Below, one piece after another: positions 1 to 7,962 of a DNA stretch of 64,000 bases. Numbering within the stretch: the first letter of the stretch is position 1; the number at the start of each line of letters is the position of its first letter. The stretch is taken from NCBI GenBank assembly GCA_029959615.1, contig JASCOD010000001.1:310001-374000 (forward strand), given 5' to 3'. The notes below the pieces were generated by a model. It worked only from the letters and a program-made list of their open reading frames with translations, was not told where the DNA came from and did not search any database. A program made the translations under genes and the position numbers. This DNA is from Flavobacteriaceae bacterium PS02338. Lineage in GTDB: Bacteria > Bacteroidota > Bacteroidia > Sphingobacteriales > Sphingobacteriaceae.

Positions 1-479
1 TCTTTCTCCACAGCAGTAACTTGTGTAAGGTCCGGGAAAGCCTTAAATGCTTCATGCACATAAATACCGGCTCCTGCCGAAGGTTCGTAAATGCGCTGTG
101 GTTTTATCCCGAGTTCATTAAGTACGGTATAGAATGTCGATGGAACGATTTTCGGGGTGTAGAAGGAGGTGAGTACGCTGTTCCGCAGTGAAGTGATTAC
201 TTGTTTGTAAGCTTGATCCCCAAAATGCTTGCGTAACAACTGATGAAGATCCATCATATCCTCGTACATGCCCTGATCTCCTTTGGAAACACCTGCCTTT
301 TGCCACTGTTCCAATGAACCTTCAGGGTGTAGGATCGCCTTGATGCCACCGAATCCTGAGTAGGCCCTAAGCTTGGACATTTCAAGCTCATTGAGCGCAC
401 CTTTTTCAGTATTCCACTTTAGGGCAATCTTGATCGCCAGAACATTGGCGCGCAGCTTATGTAAACTATTGTAAGCCAT
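1..479 (-). CDS. N-terminal part of a large DNA methylase/helicase-type protein of conjugative elements (runs off left edge)
   Basis: The frame is open from ATG at 479 to the window edge, giving about 159 residues that begin MAYNSLHKLRANV. Two blocks are recognisable: YSGFGGIKAIL near residue 40, and, after a SFYTP segment, YEPSAGAGIYVHEAF near residue 140. The second is the glycine-rich SAM-binding motif I of N6-adenine methylases. In Bacteroidota and other conjugative elements this pair opens very large proteins that fuse a methylase to an SNF2/DEAD helicase, thought to act in anti-restriction or DNA processing. GGAAGG lies directly before the ATG. It is the last of four minus-strand genes reading out of the window. 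The helicase part is not visible, so that half of the name is inferred from the family. Confidence 0.7.
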   Translation of the reverse strand, partial: MAYNSLHKLRANVLAIKIALKWNTEKGALNELEMSKLRAYSGFGGIKAILHPEGSLEQWQKAGVSKGDQGMYEDMMDLHQLLRKHFGDQAYKQVITSLRNSVLTSFYTPKIVPSTFYTVLNELGIKPQRIYEPSAGAGIYVHEAFKAFPDLTQVTAVEK

Positions 480-512
480 CCTTCCACACTTTTCATCAAC
501 ACATTATTTATT

Positions 513-944
513 TTAACCGAGGTAGTATGCTATTTCGCCCATGATGGCGTAGCGCAAAGCTTTGTTTGTGAACTGATCCTGTCCTTCCAATTGAAATTTT
601 TCGAAGTTGGATTTACAGCAGTCCATCATATTGAGTAGTTCAAAATTCAGCATGTTGCTTTGCTGTAGTGCTTCGAAGGCTACCGGAAACTCTTCTTCCA
701 GGATACCCTTCATCAGCATGAATTTTGATGGTTTCATTTCAGCGGTCATCTGCTCCAGGCAAATCTCTTCGACGGTGACTAACGGCAGTCCCTGATCGAG
801 CAAATCATTGGCTTCCGGTAATACAGATGCTACTTTTTGCGCTAAATAATCCGACACTTGATATTGTTCCTGGAGATCATACATCAGTTCGGGATTGTAA
901 CTGGCGATATATTGCCACAACTGTTCCTTTAATGCGGTTTCCAT
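513..944 (-). CDS. conserved hypothetical protein of Bacteroidota conjugative elements
   Basis: A 143-residue soluble acidic protein starting METALKEQLWQYI. A longer frame reaches 1016, but its extra 24 residues are cysteine and arginine rich and overlap the upstream DUF4134 gene, so the ATG at 944 is preferred. It has no signal peptide and no catalytic motif that I recognise. The pattern (an early LWQYI helix, an EEICLEQM segment, an acidic middle and a C-terminal LRYAIMGEIAYYL helix) resembles small helical proteins that I associate with the methylase/helicase gene in such elements. It lies 17 bases after the DUF4134 gene and 33 bases before the methylase gene, so all three are probably co-transcribed. 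Function unknown. Confidence 0.75.
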   Translation of the reverse strand: METALKEQLWQYIASYNPELMYDLQEQYQVSDYLAQKVASVLPEANDLLDQGLPLVTVEEICLEQMTAEMKPSKFMLMKGILEEEFPVAFEALQQSNMLNFELLNMMDCCKSNFEKFQLEGQDQFTNKALRYAIMGEIAYYLG

Positions 945-961
945 TGCGTATGATTTTGAAT

Positions 962-1291
962 TTATACACCGAAGAATGCCCTGATCACGGTAGCGACCAC
1001 GACAAGGAACACACATGCTCCAAACCAGGCGGCTACAACTTTGCCCGTATCTTGGTCACCATTGGACCATTTCTGGTAGACCTTGATGGCCCCGATCAGG
1101 GCCACAATTGCTCCGATGGCATACATCAGGTTGGTTCCAGCACCGAAGTAGCTCCGAACCTCCTGGTTGGCTTGGTTAATCCCTGCAAGTCCGTCCTGCC
1201 CATAAACATAAATGGTGAGCATCGATTGCAATGCGATTGCTCCAAGCATCATCTTAAACTTATTCCCATTATTTCCACTGCTCGTATTCAT
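962..1291 (-). CDS. traE: DUF4134 (TraE-like) conjugative transfer membrane protein
   Basis: A 109-residue protein with an N-terminal hydrophobic segment ending YVYGQDG (likely signal peptide) and two transmembrane helices (about residues 52-72 and 86-107). The diagnostic DUF4134 stretches are present: GLAGINQANQEVRSYFGAG, then YAIGAIVALIGAIKVYQKW, then DTGKVVAAWFGAC. DUF4134 is TraE of the Bacteroides conjugative transposon apparatus, a small VirB2/VirB3-like inner-membrane subunit. TraE is normally followed by traF (DUF4133) and the traG ATPase. Here it is followed by a small unknown gene and the methylase/helicase gene, so this may be an extra or orphan copy. The family call is firm; the role in the main transfer channel is inferred. 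Confidence 0.88.
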   Translation of the reverse strand: MNTSSGNNGNKFKMMLGAIALQSMLTIYVYGQDGLAGINQANQEVRSYFGAGTNLMYAIGAIVALIGAIKVYQKWSNGDQDTGKVVAAWFGACVFLVVVATVIRAFFGV

Positions 1292-1405
1292 CTCTCTTAA
1301 GTTTTAGGATTTATAAAAAGCGGAGTGTCCGCCGACTCAAAGCCCTACCAACTGCACAAATCTTTCTTCCTGGCCTGGTCGGGGTTCAACACTCCGCTAT
1401 GAACT

Positions 1406-1864
1406 TTACATCTGGCTATTCCACCATTCATCTACATCCCCTACATCCAGTGTAAAAGCTCCATATTTTGAACACTCCGATGCGATCAGTTCATTGATCG
1501 AGGAGCGGTAAGGTGAGTTGCGCATACTTGATCGACTGCTCAGCACGGTACCAATTCTCAGCCTAAGATTTTCTTCCGTTACTCCCTGTTTGGAACAGTC
1601 GCGGATCTCACCGGTAAGCTGAACCACTAATTGTTCGATTTCTTCCATTTCGCTGGTCTCTTCGGAACTGGCGGCTTCTTCGACATCGGGACTTAACTCC
1701 TGCGGATCTGCATAGAATGTTTCCCTTGCCAGTTCACTTTTTCTGGCGACCAAAAGCTTTTTGAGTTCGGAGGGATAGTATCTGATTGCGACGTAGATGT
1801 AATAGATCGTAATCACTAGTAGCAGACCTCCCGCATATTGCATCCATGATATATTACTCAGCAT
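1406..1864 (-). CDS. membrane-anchored hypothetical protein of the conjugative element
   Basis: A 152-residue protein with one transmembrane helix near the N-terminus (about residues 10-28, GGLLLVITIYYIYVAIRYY), a basic stretch, a very acidic linker (residues 58-78, rich in E and S) and a small C-terminal helical domain ending DVGDVDEWWNSQM. This suggests a single-pass inner-membrane protein with a cytoplasmic domain. It is the first gene of the minus-strand set and sits 114 bases before the DUF4134 gene. The position suggests an accessory transfer protein, but no known family could be assigned by reading. Confidence 0.7.
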   Translation of the reverse strand: MLSNISWMQYAGGLLLVITIYYIYVAIRYYPSELKKLLVARKSELARETFYADPQELSPDVEEAASSEETSEMEEIEQLVVQLTGEIRDCSKQGVTEENLRLRIGTVLSSRSSMRNSPYRSSINELIASECSKYGAFTLDVGDVDEWWNSQM

Positions 1865-1955
1865 AACTTTGTCCTTTAGATTTGAGTTTCATGATCTCTG
1901 CATTTTTAAAGTGCTGTTGATCAAATTTCTAAGGCAAAGTACCGGGGATTTAAAA

Positions 1956-1985
1956 GGCGCAACAAGTTCAATTTTTGGTTGCGCC
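1956..1985. repeat. inverted repeat, 8-base arms
   Basis: GGCGCAAC at 1956-1963 pairs perfectly with GTTGCGCC at 1978-1985 across a 14-base AT-rich loop. It lies about 90 bases upstream of the first minus-strand transfer gene. A C-run follows on the plus strand and there is no T-run, so it is not a simple intrinsic terminator. A protein-binding or transfer-related hairpin is possible. Confidence 0.5.
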
Positions 1986-2064
1986 CCCTATGTTTCCCTA
2001 TGATTTTCAACGTATTGGAACTGTGTTTTTTTTTGAAATAAGAGTCGTAAGCACAGCAAATTAG

Positions 2065-2080
2065 GTCCCGGTCTCGGGAC
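2065..2080. repeat. GC-rich hairpin with tetraloop
   Basis: GTCCCG at 2065-2070 and CGGGAC at 2075-2080 are perfect complements around the four-base loop GTCT. It sits in the non-coding stretch between transfer genes and cargo. No T-run follows. Confidence 0.5.
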
Positions 2081-2141
2081 GCTGGAAGGAATTTCAACAC
2101 AAACGCTAAAGCATTTTATTGTTGCTACGTGCGCCAACTCA

Positions 2142-2158
2142 CCCAGGACCTACCTGGG
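2142..2158. repeat. GC-rich hairpin
   Basis: CCCAGG at 2142-2147 and CCTGGG at 2153-2158 flank the loop ACCTA. It is the third compact hairpin in about 200 bases of non-coding DNA. Confidence 0.5.
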
Positions 2159-2421
2159 CTGCAAATATTAACGCTTAAGATGTTTTGCGAAAAGTTTGGC
2201 AAAAATGGTAGCTGCCAGTTAACCGCAGCGGAACTGGATTACAGGAAATTGATAAATCCGCGCAAATAGTGCAGGTTTGTATGATGTAACAGATGTACTA
2301 AGCAATTGCCAAGGAATTCGGAAGTCAACAAGATCGATCAGGTTGCGTACTCTACGATCGTCTTATTGATATGGTTGATTAGAACAGACCATCCTTACTA
2401 GCAAGGATTATATCTCCGTAG

Positions 2422-2458
2422 CTGATCACGGGCCGCTGTATTAGCAGCCCGTGATCAG
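2422..2458. repeat. 12-base perfect inverted repeat at the end of the RteC-like gene
   Basis: CTGATCACGGGC (2422-2433) is the exact reverse complement of 2447-2458. The 13-base loop contains a smaller GCT/AGC stem. The right arm includes the stop codon of the minus-strand gene at 2455. No T-run follows on the minus strand, so it is an atypical terminator at best. It may instead be an RNA-stabilising hairpin or a recombination or transfer site. Confidence 0.6.
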
Positions 2459-3402
2459 TAACCTTCTATCATCCGGATCATTTTTTGCAATTTGGAAATC
2501 GCCACATCCTTATCTACTTGCTCACTACTGTAGGATCGGCTTCGGACCGCTGCCGCGGAAAGGGTATCGGTGTGCTCAGTGGCCACAACTTTGACCATTT
2601 TCTTGCAAGCACTGTTGACAGATTCCATAAGAACTTCTGCGTCAACCCCTGCGCGCAGGAACAGGGCAAATACATCAGATGACACACCAAGTTTGACCCG
2701 ATTCTTGATCATTTCTTCCTTTGCCATTTCCAGCTCCGATGCCTTGAAAAGTTCTCGCTGGCTTTCGAGATAAGTGGCCTCATGTTCGAACCATCGGTTA
2801 ATTAGTTCGTTTACTGCTGTGTAGTCGGCATATAAAATTGTCTCAGGTTTAATAGGTAGTTGTAGGAAAACTTTCCTGTAGAAATTCAAGTGCTCAATTT
2901 TCCGGATGAAATTACTTTGTTCGCCTATCCGCTTTGATAGCCAGCTTTCAAGTAGCTTAAGATAGGTCTTACTATTGTAGTTCATGTAGATAAGTAGCTC
3001 ATCAACCGGCGAGAAAATATCAATGGAATGGTCACTCCAATTTAATTTTTCCAGTTTGCCCGCAAGTTCCAATCGATACAGTAACCTGTTGAAAAAATCT
3101 ACGTGGAACGGCAGCTGCTGGTCGTTGGCAAAAGCAGTCAGCTTTTCCAATAGCATGGAAATGACTGGTTTTGAGTGGGGATAGTTCGCTGTGTTCTTAT
3201 CTAGCTGGTCTATTTTTACAAGAAGTTCTTCTCGCACCCTTACCATCAGTGAGATAAAGGTATCTTGTAGTGAGCCAACTGTATCCTGCTTGATTTCGTG
3301 CAGTACTTTGTTCTCTGAAAATATTGCCGAGAAAAGTTGATTGATGAGTTCCGGTGAAAAACTTGCAGAAAAATCATAATTATCATTCAGTAAATTCGTC
3401 AT
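2455..3402 (-). CDS. RteC-like hypothetical protein
   Basis: A 315-residue soluble, mostly helical protein with no signal peptide. The C-terminal third (about residues 225-315) runs KLGVSSDVFALFLRAGVDAE, then a segment ending RSRSYSSEQVDKDVAISKL. This resembles in layout the C-terminal part of RteC-family proteins, where a helical segment is followed by a block ending near a tyrosine and a terminal helix. RteC of CTnDOT activates excision genes. The similarity is weak, and the protein could equally be an unrelated cargo protein. It is monocistronic and preceded by about 400 non-coding bases. Confidence 0.55.
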   Translation of the reverse strand: MTNLLNDNYDFSASFSPELINQLFSAIFSENKVLHEIKQDTVGSLQDTFISLMVRVREELLVKIDQLDKNTANYPHSKPVISMLLEKLTAFANDQQLPFHVDFFNRLLYRLELAGKLEKLNWSDHSIDIFSPVDELLIYMNYNSKTYLKLLESWLSKRIGEQSNFIRKIEHLNFYRKVFLQLPIKPETILYADYTAVNELINRWFEHEATYLESQRELFKASELEMAKEEMIKNRVKLGVSSDVFALFLRAGVDAEVLMESVNSACKKMVKVVATEHTDTLSAAAVRSRSYSSEQVDKDVAISKLQKMIRMIEGY

Positions 3403-3802
3403 AATTACACATTAAAATGTTCAACATATAACAGTGGGCTCCTTCTATGATGGAAAAATATACGGATGGTTGCTTATTTTCACGCTCGTTGATCGAAAGG
3501 TAGTCGATTGCAACTGAACGGTACATCTTTCCTATTCATTGGACTTCCGGAGAAGTTATTTGGCGACAGCAAGAGGTGTCAAAATATCCAAAATTGCTGC
3601 TGAAACACAATAAATTATCTTCCATGCCCTTGATATATCAATAGCCATCGATGTTTGTTACCCGTTCAGCAGGTACTTTTTTGAATTAATTCTGATCGTA
3701 TAGGATCAACAATACGGTTAGACAATACCTTCTATTTTAAATGGAATAATTTTCAGAAAATATTAAATGTAAATAAGACTGATAGGAAAAAGTGCTGACG
3801 GC
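3403..3802. other. 400-base AT-rich intergenic region
   Basis: No gene seen. The small palindrome ATGTTCAACAT (3417-3427) lies 15 bases upstream of the RteC-like start and could be an operator. No clear promoter boxes were identified. Confidence 0.4.
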
Positions 3803-4042
3803 TCAGTTGTTCTCCTTTACATTTTCGAATAGTTTTTCGATCTCTACATTGAGCGCATTTGCTATGCTCAGCACGGTCTTAACTGTCGTATTGTCCTTCC
3901 CATTTTCAATTCTTTGCAGTAATGACCTTGGAATACCACATTCAAATGCAAATTGCGCCTGGGTCAAACCTTGTTGCTTTCTGAGTGCCTGTATATTTTC
4001 ACCCAACCTTTTAATTACAATTTCCCCATCGTATGGATTCAT
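3803..4042 (-). CDS. XRE-family transcriptional regulator (short)
   Basis: A 79-residue protein that is almost entirely one Cro/C1-type helix-turn-helix: LGENIQALRKQQGLTQAQFA, then ECGIPRSLLQRIENGK, then VKTVLSIANALNVEIEKLF. It lacks a C-terminal sensor domain. It is transcribed away from a two-gene plus-strand unit that begins 216 bases to the right, so it may repress itself and those genes. AGGT precedes the start as a weak ribosome site. Confidence 0.85.
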   Translation of the reverse strand: MNPYDGEIVIKRLGENIQALRKQQGLTQAQFAFECGIPRSLLQRIENGKDNTTVKTVLSIANALNVEIEKLFENVKENN

Positions 4043-4257
4043 AACCTAAAGTTGAAAAAGGGAAAAAAATATTTTGACCTATATATTGGTCTTTTATTGA
4101 ATAATATTACTTTTAGCACCCATTTATCACTTTCATGTGATTTAAACGCATACTATTCACATTTGCGGATCATGTTTCGCAGTCAAGAACTTCTTCAGTA
4201 CAAAGAAAATTTCAATAATAACCATTCAGGTTCTTCTGAATAAAAAATAGCATCATA

Positions 4258-4593
4258 ATGAATTTGGGTAACCAATCTCAGATAATAACAGATCTTGTCA
4301 CGGCTGATCTTAAACATTGCAAACTTCTTTATGATCGTGCGCGGATACGGATAAGCACAGAAGGTTACGAAACCAGACTATGCAATGTAATCCTGCATCT
4401 TGCCGGTATAAATTATAAAGATCAGACCATGGAACTATGTGACCTATATTATAGGGAAACTGAAAAAATCTATGAGATCAACATCTTCGATATCCACGGC
4501 ATCGAAAAGTTGGCAACGGAAATTGTACAAATGGTGATGAGCTGGAACAAAGAAAATTTAAATAGCAGTGCTGATGCAACTGAAATTGATTAG
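4258..4593 (+). CDS. hypothetical protein
   Basis: A 111-residue soluble acidic protein starting MNLGNQSQIITDLV, with no recognised motif. It is the first gene of a two-gene unit whose second gene overlaps it by 26 bases. The region is AT-rich, and divergence from the XRE gene suggests regulated cargo. Function unknown. Confidence 0.65.
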   Translation: MNLGNQSQIITDLVTADLKHCKLLYDRARIRISTEGYETRLCNVILHLAGINYKDQTMELCDLYYRETEKIYEINIFDIHGIEKLATEIVQMVMSWNKENLNSSADATEID

Positions 4594-4879
4594 TGCCCTT
4601 GATTGTGGTTTTCCCGCAAAGCAAAGGTTGGTGTTCCGCGTTCTACAGCCAGGAAATTTAATTGGATTTTCGGTGAGGATCGCCGAAAGAGAAATCTACC
4701 GATTTCCGGATTTCGAAGTAAATCGAAAGGACATGATCATCGTATATTCTAAGCGAGGGTACCAATCTACGCAAGAGTTCCATGATGTGACCTGTCATTT
4801 CTTCTATGCTGATCGCTACGGATCTTTACCGGACAACATCAAACATTATGAAATCTCCAATTTGAGCGGATATGACTAA
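4568..4879 (+). CDS. hypothetical protein
   Basis: A 103-residue protein, predicted mainly beta, starting MLMQLKLISALDCGFPAK; an in-frame ATG two codons later is an alternative start. It overlaps the preceding gene by 26 bases in another frame, which suggests translational coupling. A hairpin terminator lies about 105 bases downstream. No family recognised. Confidence 0.6.
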   Translation: MLMQLKLISALDCGFPAKQRLVFRVLQPGNLIGFSVRIAEREIYRFPDFEVNRKDMIIVYSKRGYQSTQEFHDVTCHFFYADRYGSLPDNIKHYEISNLSGYD

Positions 4880-4984
4880 TTGCGCGCAAATGTTAAAAAA
4901 TTGCCCACTTGTGTTACATGTGGGATTTTTAGATAACTTCGGTGCACTTATTATGCTTTTTTGCGCAAAAGGGCCATCAATAGG

Positions 4985-5010
4985 AAGAGGTGTTACCGCA
5001 CCTCTTTTTT
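4985..5010. terminator. bidirectional intrinsic terminator
   Basis: AAGAGGTG (4985-4992) and CACCTCTT (4999-5006) form a perfect 8-base stem around TTACCG, followed by more T residues to 5010. It ends the plus-strand unit at 4879 and abuts the stop codon of the minus-strand gene at 5009. Confidence 0.8.
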
Positions 5011-5239
5011 ATTCTTCTGCTTCGACGTTGATCTTTTTGTTAACAATATCGGCCAGATACGAATGGTAAGTAGCCTCAGCTTTCTGCCACTCCATTTTTG
5101 TTCGTACAAAATTGTCCAATAGAATTTTATCGAAAAATCCGTTTCCTTCCCGAACTAGGTCGTTTGTTGCTTCAAGATGCTCATCTGTTCTCTTTTTAAA
5201 TTCATCTTGTAGCTTTTCAAGCTTTTCTCGTATCGTCAT
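5009..5239 (-). CDS. small coiled-coil hypothetical protein
   Basis: A 76-residue charged, highly helical protein starting MTIREKLEKLQDEFKKR and ending KINVEAEE, rich in K and E, with heptad-like spacing in the first 35 residues. It has no signal peptide or motif. It is convergent with the gene ending at 4879 and divergent from the sigma factor gene. Function unknown. Confidence 0.6.
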   Translation of the reverse strand: MTIREKLEKLQDEFKKRTDEHLEATNDLVREGNGFFDKILLDNFVRTKMEWQKAEATYHSYLADIVNKKINVEAEE

Positions 5240-5296
5240 ATTGATTTTGAATTTGAACTAAGGTATTAATTATTTCTACTTATGTAACAAATACCG

Positions 5297-5304
5297 TACA
5301 TTTG
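5297..5304 (+). promoter_or_regulatory. putative -7 box of the sigma factor gene
   Basis: TACATTTG matches the Bacteroidota consensus TAnnTTTG and lies 20 bases before the ATG at 5325. A matching -33 TTG box is not clear, so this is tentative. Confidence 0.4.
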
Positions 5305-5324
5305 AAATATAACGACCTGACGTT

Positions 5325-5924
5325 ATGGACCTAACCAACAATATCGAAATTCAATCATTAGTTCTTAAGCTTAAGGAAGGTGATCAACGTGCATTCGAAA
5401 ATCTTTACAAAAGATATTCAAATCGACTTTATTGGAAACTGCGCAAACTTGTTCGTTATGAGGATCAGGCCGACGAGCTTTTGCAGGATCTGTTCCTAAA
5501 GGTTTGGGAAAGGCGACAACAGATAGATATTGAGCAACCTTTTGAAGCCTATCTTCACAGAATCGCTAACCGTATGGCAGTTGATTATTTCCGAAAATTG
5601 GAAAGACAGGCCAAACTTCACGATAGTTTTAGGGCGTCAAGTAGTGAATTAAGTGAGAATTTGGAGGACCTAATGGTTGCCAAGGAAACACAAACGTTGT
5701 TGACCGCAGCTATCAGCCAATTGCCGGAACAGAGACGTCGAGCATTTACATTATGTAAGATCGAGGGAAAAAGTCACCAGGAAGCGGCGGATATCATGAA
5801 CATTAGTCCAAATACAGTGCATAACCATCTGGTTAAATCGGTACATTTCTTAAAGGAAAGATTAGCGAGTTCGGGAAAGGAACTTACGCCACTAGTTTTT
5901 ATTTTTATCATTGAGCTCCTGTAA
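5325..5924 (+). CDS. ECF RNA polymerase sigma factor (FecI-like)
   Basis: A 199-residue sigma-70 family protein. Region 2 spans about residues 25-92 (ENLYKRYSNRLYWKL, DELLQDLFLKVWERR, HRIANRMAVDYFRK). Region 4 spans about residues 125-182 (ISQLPEQRRRAFTLCKIEG, then SHQEAADIMNISPNTVHNHL). The short hydrophobic C-terminal tail is common in Bacteroidota ECF factors. Such factors are held inactive by a FecR anti-sigma and released by signalling through a TonB-dependent SusC with an STN domain; both lie downstream at 8021 and 9403. Unusually, fecR is not adjacent: a nuclease gene on the other strand and a small plus-strand gene lie between. Its targets are probably the two repeated promoters at 7435 and 7963. 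Confidence 0.93.
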   Translation: MDLTNNIEIQSLVLKLKEGDQRAFENLYKRYSNRLYWKLRKLVRYEDQADELLQDLFLKVWERRQQIDIEQPFEAYLHRIANRMAVDYFRKLERQAKLHDSFRASSSELSENLEDLMVAKETQTLLTAAISQLPEQRRRAFTLCKIEGKSHQEAADIMNISPNTVHNHLVKSVHFLKERLASSGKELTPLVFIFIIELL

Positions 5925-6038
5925 GTAAAAAAATTTGATGTATTCTTTTGAAACCGGCAATTCAGAATAATTTATTAGCGATATGATTTGAAAGCAGTTT
6001 TCAAAAAGCACAGCAATGAAAGCTGATTGATTTTCGGA

Positions 6039-7373
6039 TTATTCATTATTACCAGATAAAAGCTTCACACTATTTTCCAAATATCCTAAGAACTCCTGGG
6101 CATCCATTCCAAGATAACGCGATAGGTTTCCGAAGGATAGATTAAATTGATGGACCGCATCGTATTTTGGGTGAAATGCCCTAACGTAATCTGGCAATTT
6201 ACTCTGAAGCCAGTTTTCTAACCAATCGCGAGTTATCCAATTCTCAGTAAGCAACTTTCGGGCAAATTGTTTTTGCGAAAATTCCTGGTTTAGGAAAGTG
6301 TCTAATTCAATATAGATGAATATTTCTTTCAATGATTCCTGCGTATCATTTTCAAGTTCGTCCCAAATCAGTTCAATAAAATCACTGATAACAGCCTGCT
6401 TTACTCCATTATTGAATTTACCAGCATCCTTCAACTGTTCGATCATTTTATTTTCGAAACTAACCTTTGTTAGATTACTGATCCTGCCATATCTATGAAT
6501 ATATAATGCAGCGATCTCGGTTCGTCCGTACAGCGTAAAAAATGACGGCAGCTTTTCTCCATAGTAAAGTTCCTCTGTACCGTCTATTTCCGATCCATGC
6601 ATTTCAATGATGTCGAAGAATTTTAGATAATTGTACTCGACATAAGATGATTTTACTCCTTTTTGGGAGAACCAAACGCGGTCAACATTGTTAAGGACAT
6701 AGTCAAAAACTCCTTTCCTTATTGGCGTAGGTAGCAAGTAGTATGCTGCGGTAAGTTCCTCCTTACTGATCTCATCCTTTCTATTCAGATATGAAGTAAT
6801 AAATTCACGTTCTTCCGATAGTGCTTTTTCGACCAGTACTTCCGGTGGCTGATAGCCCTTAACAAAATCAGCATAGGGATGGTGTACCATTGTATCATAA
6901 GAAAACAACTTTAAGCAATGTTCTATATATTTTGACAATGGAGGTGTACCGAGCATAAAAAGTTCATCAATGTCTTCGCCATGGATAACGATCACATTTT
7001 GCCTGCGACCGCGGTTCAGGGCAGAAATAAAATTTTCACTTAATTTATTTCTGGAAATGAAGATTCCCAAAGTTCCATGGAACTTGTTTTCAATTTTACC
7101 TATAAAGCTAAACAGTTCAGAAGCAGCAAGATTACTTTTTACCCACTTTACCTCCAGTAATAAAACCCGGTTCCAAATTTCTACTGCACCATCAACCTGT
7201 TCACTGCGGTTATCACTCGAGTGAAAACCTCTTTTAAGTAAAGTTGTTTCGTCTTCAAATATATCATTGATAAGTTCTTCAAATTGTAGGCCCCTTTGCC
7301 TCTTTATTGCTGGATCAGATACTTTATCCATCTGCTTAAGTACCTCAAACTTTTCTATGAACCGGACATCCAT
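6039..7373 (-). CDS. PD-(D/E)XK restriction-endonuclease-like protein
   Basis: A 444-residue protein whose first 130 residues read as an Mrr/RecB-like nuclease fold: RQRGLQFEELINDIFE (residues 26-40), QVDGAVEIW with Asp61, then LLLEVKW giving Glu74-x-Lys76. This D...ExK arrangement is the active site of the superfamily. The remaining about 310 residues are helical with no recognised domain and may bind DNA or a partner. No methylase or other restriction partner is adjacent. It lies antisense between the sigma factor and its FecR. A stand-alone type IV-like or abortive defence nuclease is the best guess; a damaged-DNA nuclease is an alternative. Confidence 0.72.
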   Translation of the reverse strand: MDVRFIEKFEVLKQMDKVSDPAIKRQRGLQFEELINDIFEDETTLLKRGFHSSDNRSEQVDGAVEIWNRVLLLEVKWVKSNLAASELFSFIGKIENKFHGTLGIFISRNKLSENFISALNRGRRQNVIVIHGEDIDELFMLGTPPLSKYIEHCLKLFSYDTMVHHPYADFVKGYQPPEVLVEKALSEEREFITSYLNRKDEISKEELTAAYYLLPTPIRKGVFDYVLNNVDRVWFSQKGVKSSYVEYNYLKFFDIIEMHGSEIDGTEELYYGEKLPSFFTLYGRTEIAALYIHRYGRISNLTKVSFENKMIEQLKDAGKFNNGVKQAVISDFIELIWDELENDTQESLKEIFIYIELDTFLNQEFSQKQFARKLLTENWITRDWLENWLQSKLPDYVRAFHPKYDAVHQFNLSFGNLSRYLGMDAQEFLGYLENSVKLLSGNNE

Positions 7374-7434
7374 TCAACGAACAATTAATAATTACTATGA
7401 AAATACTACAAAATGAAATAAAATGCTGTTGCCA

Positions 7435-7463
7435 ATAGTCACTTTATCGTTTTGAAGCGTAAT
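7435..7463 (+). promoter_or_regulatory. ECF-type promoter, copy 1
   Basis: ATAGTCACTTT at the left and GAAGCGTAAT at the right match the element at 7963 base for base over those parts. The GTCAC block and CGTAAT are 15 bases apart, like a -35 and a CGTA-type -10 of ECF promoters. It lies 55 bases before the small gene at 7519. Confidence 0.72.
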
Positions 7464-7518
7464 GATAATAAATGGTTAGGCGCCTAAACCAAAAATCACT
7501 AAATAACCATTTAAAATA

Positions 7519-7896
7519 ATGAAGCAACCATTAACACCGGCAGGAGTTTCGGACAAGATCGACGAAATATATGCCATGACCACACCAAACCGTCTTGCTG
7601 AAGCAACGGCAATTGAAAGCAATTTTAAGACATGGGTTGGAGATAATTTTAATCTTACAACCGCACAATCTGATTTTTTATCAGGTATCAGTAACAGTGC
7701 TGTAGCGAATTATGGTTCCAATTGCGGAATATGCTTTAGGAATATGCTACAAATAGCTTTAATTGTTCCGAAACCACCAACACCTCCACCAACAAAATGG
7801 CTTAAACTGACGAACAACCTATTGATTAGTACCAACGATACAGGTGATTACGAAGCTACTGGCTCATTGACCTTCTCATTCGAATATCGAGTTTAG
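7519..7896 (+). CDS. small protein with CxxC motif, under the ECF promoter
   Basis: A 125-residue protein starting MKQPLTPAGVSDKIDEIY. The N-terminal half is helical. The middle carries YGSNCGICFRN (a CxxC pair near residues 71-74), followed by a proline-rich hinge (KPPTPPPTKW) and a beta-type C-terminus ending SLTFSFEYRV. It has no signal peptide. It has its own copy of the ECF-type promoter and is closed by a strong hairpin, so it is expressed as a separate unit of the same regulon. I recall similar small proteins near SusCD loci but cannot name a family or function. Confidence 0.72.
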   Translation: MKQPLTPAGVSDKIDEIYAMTTPNRLAEATAIESNFKTWVGDNFNLTTAQSDFLSGISNSAVANYGSNCGICFRNMLQIALIVPKPPTPPPTKWLKLTNNLLISTNDTGDYEATGSLTFSFEYRV

Positions 7897-7909
7897 AAAA
7901 TGCTGCTTA

Positions 7910-7941
7910 AAATTGTATGGCGCCCAAGTGCCATACAATTT
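7910..7941 (+). terminator. strong hairpin between the small gene and fecR
   Basis: AAATTGTATGGC (7910-7921) and its exact complement at 7930-7941 form a 12-base stem with loop GCCCAAGT. It ends in TTT without a longer T-run. It lies 13 bases after the stop of the small gene and 21 bases before the second ECF promoter. Confidence 0.7.
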
Positions 7942-7962
7942 CAAAATAAAAATCAAATCCGG

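Larger units (their letters stand above)
1865..2454. other. 590-base non-coding stretch with several hairpins
   Basis: No convincing gene is seen on either strand. The stretch separates the transfer genes from the cargo and holds several perfect inverted repeats, listed separately. The promoter of the minus-strand transfer genes should lie at its left end, but I cannot point to convincing -33 and -7 boxes. Confidence 0.6.

Noticed and set aside
118..306. 62-residue frame on the minus strand
   Set aside because: It lies inside the methylase/helicase gene, whose own frame has clear SAM-binding motifs.
827..1300. 157-residue plus-strand frame
   Set aside because: It is antisense to the DUF4134 gene and the gene after it, and it has random-looking composition.
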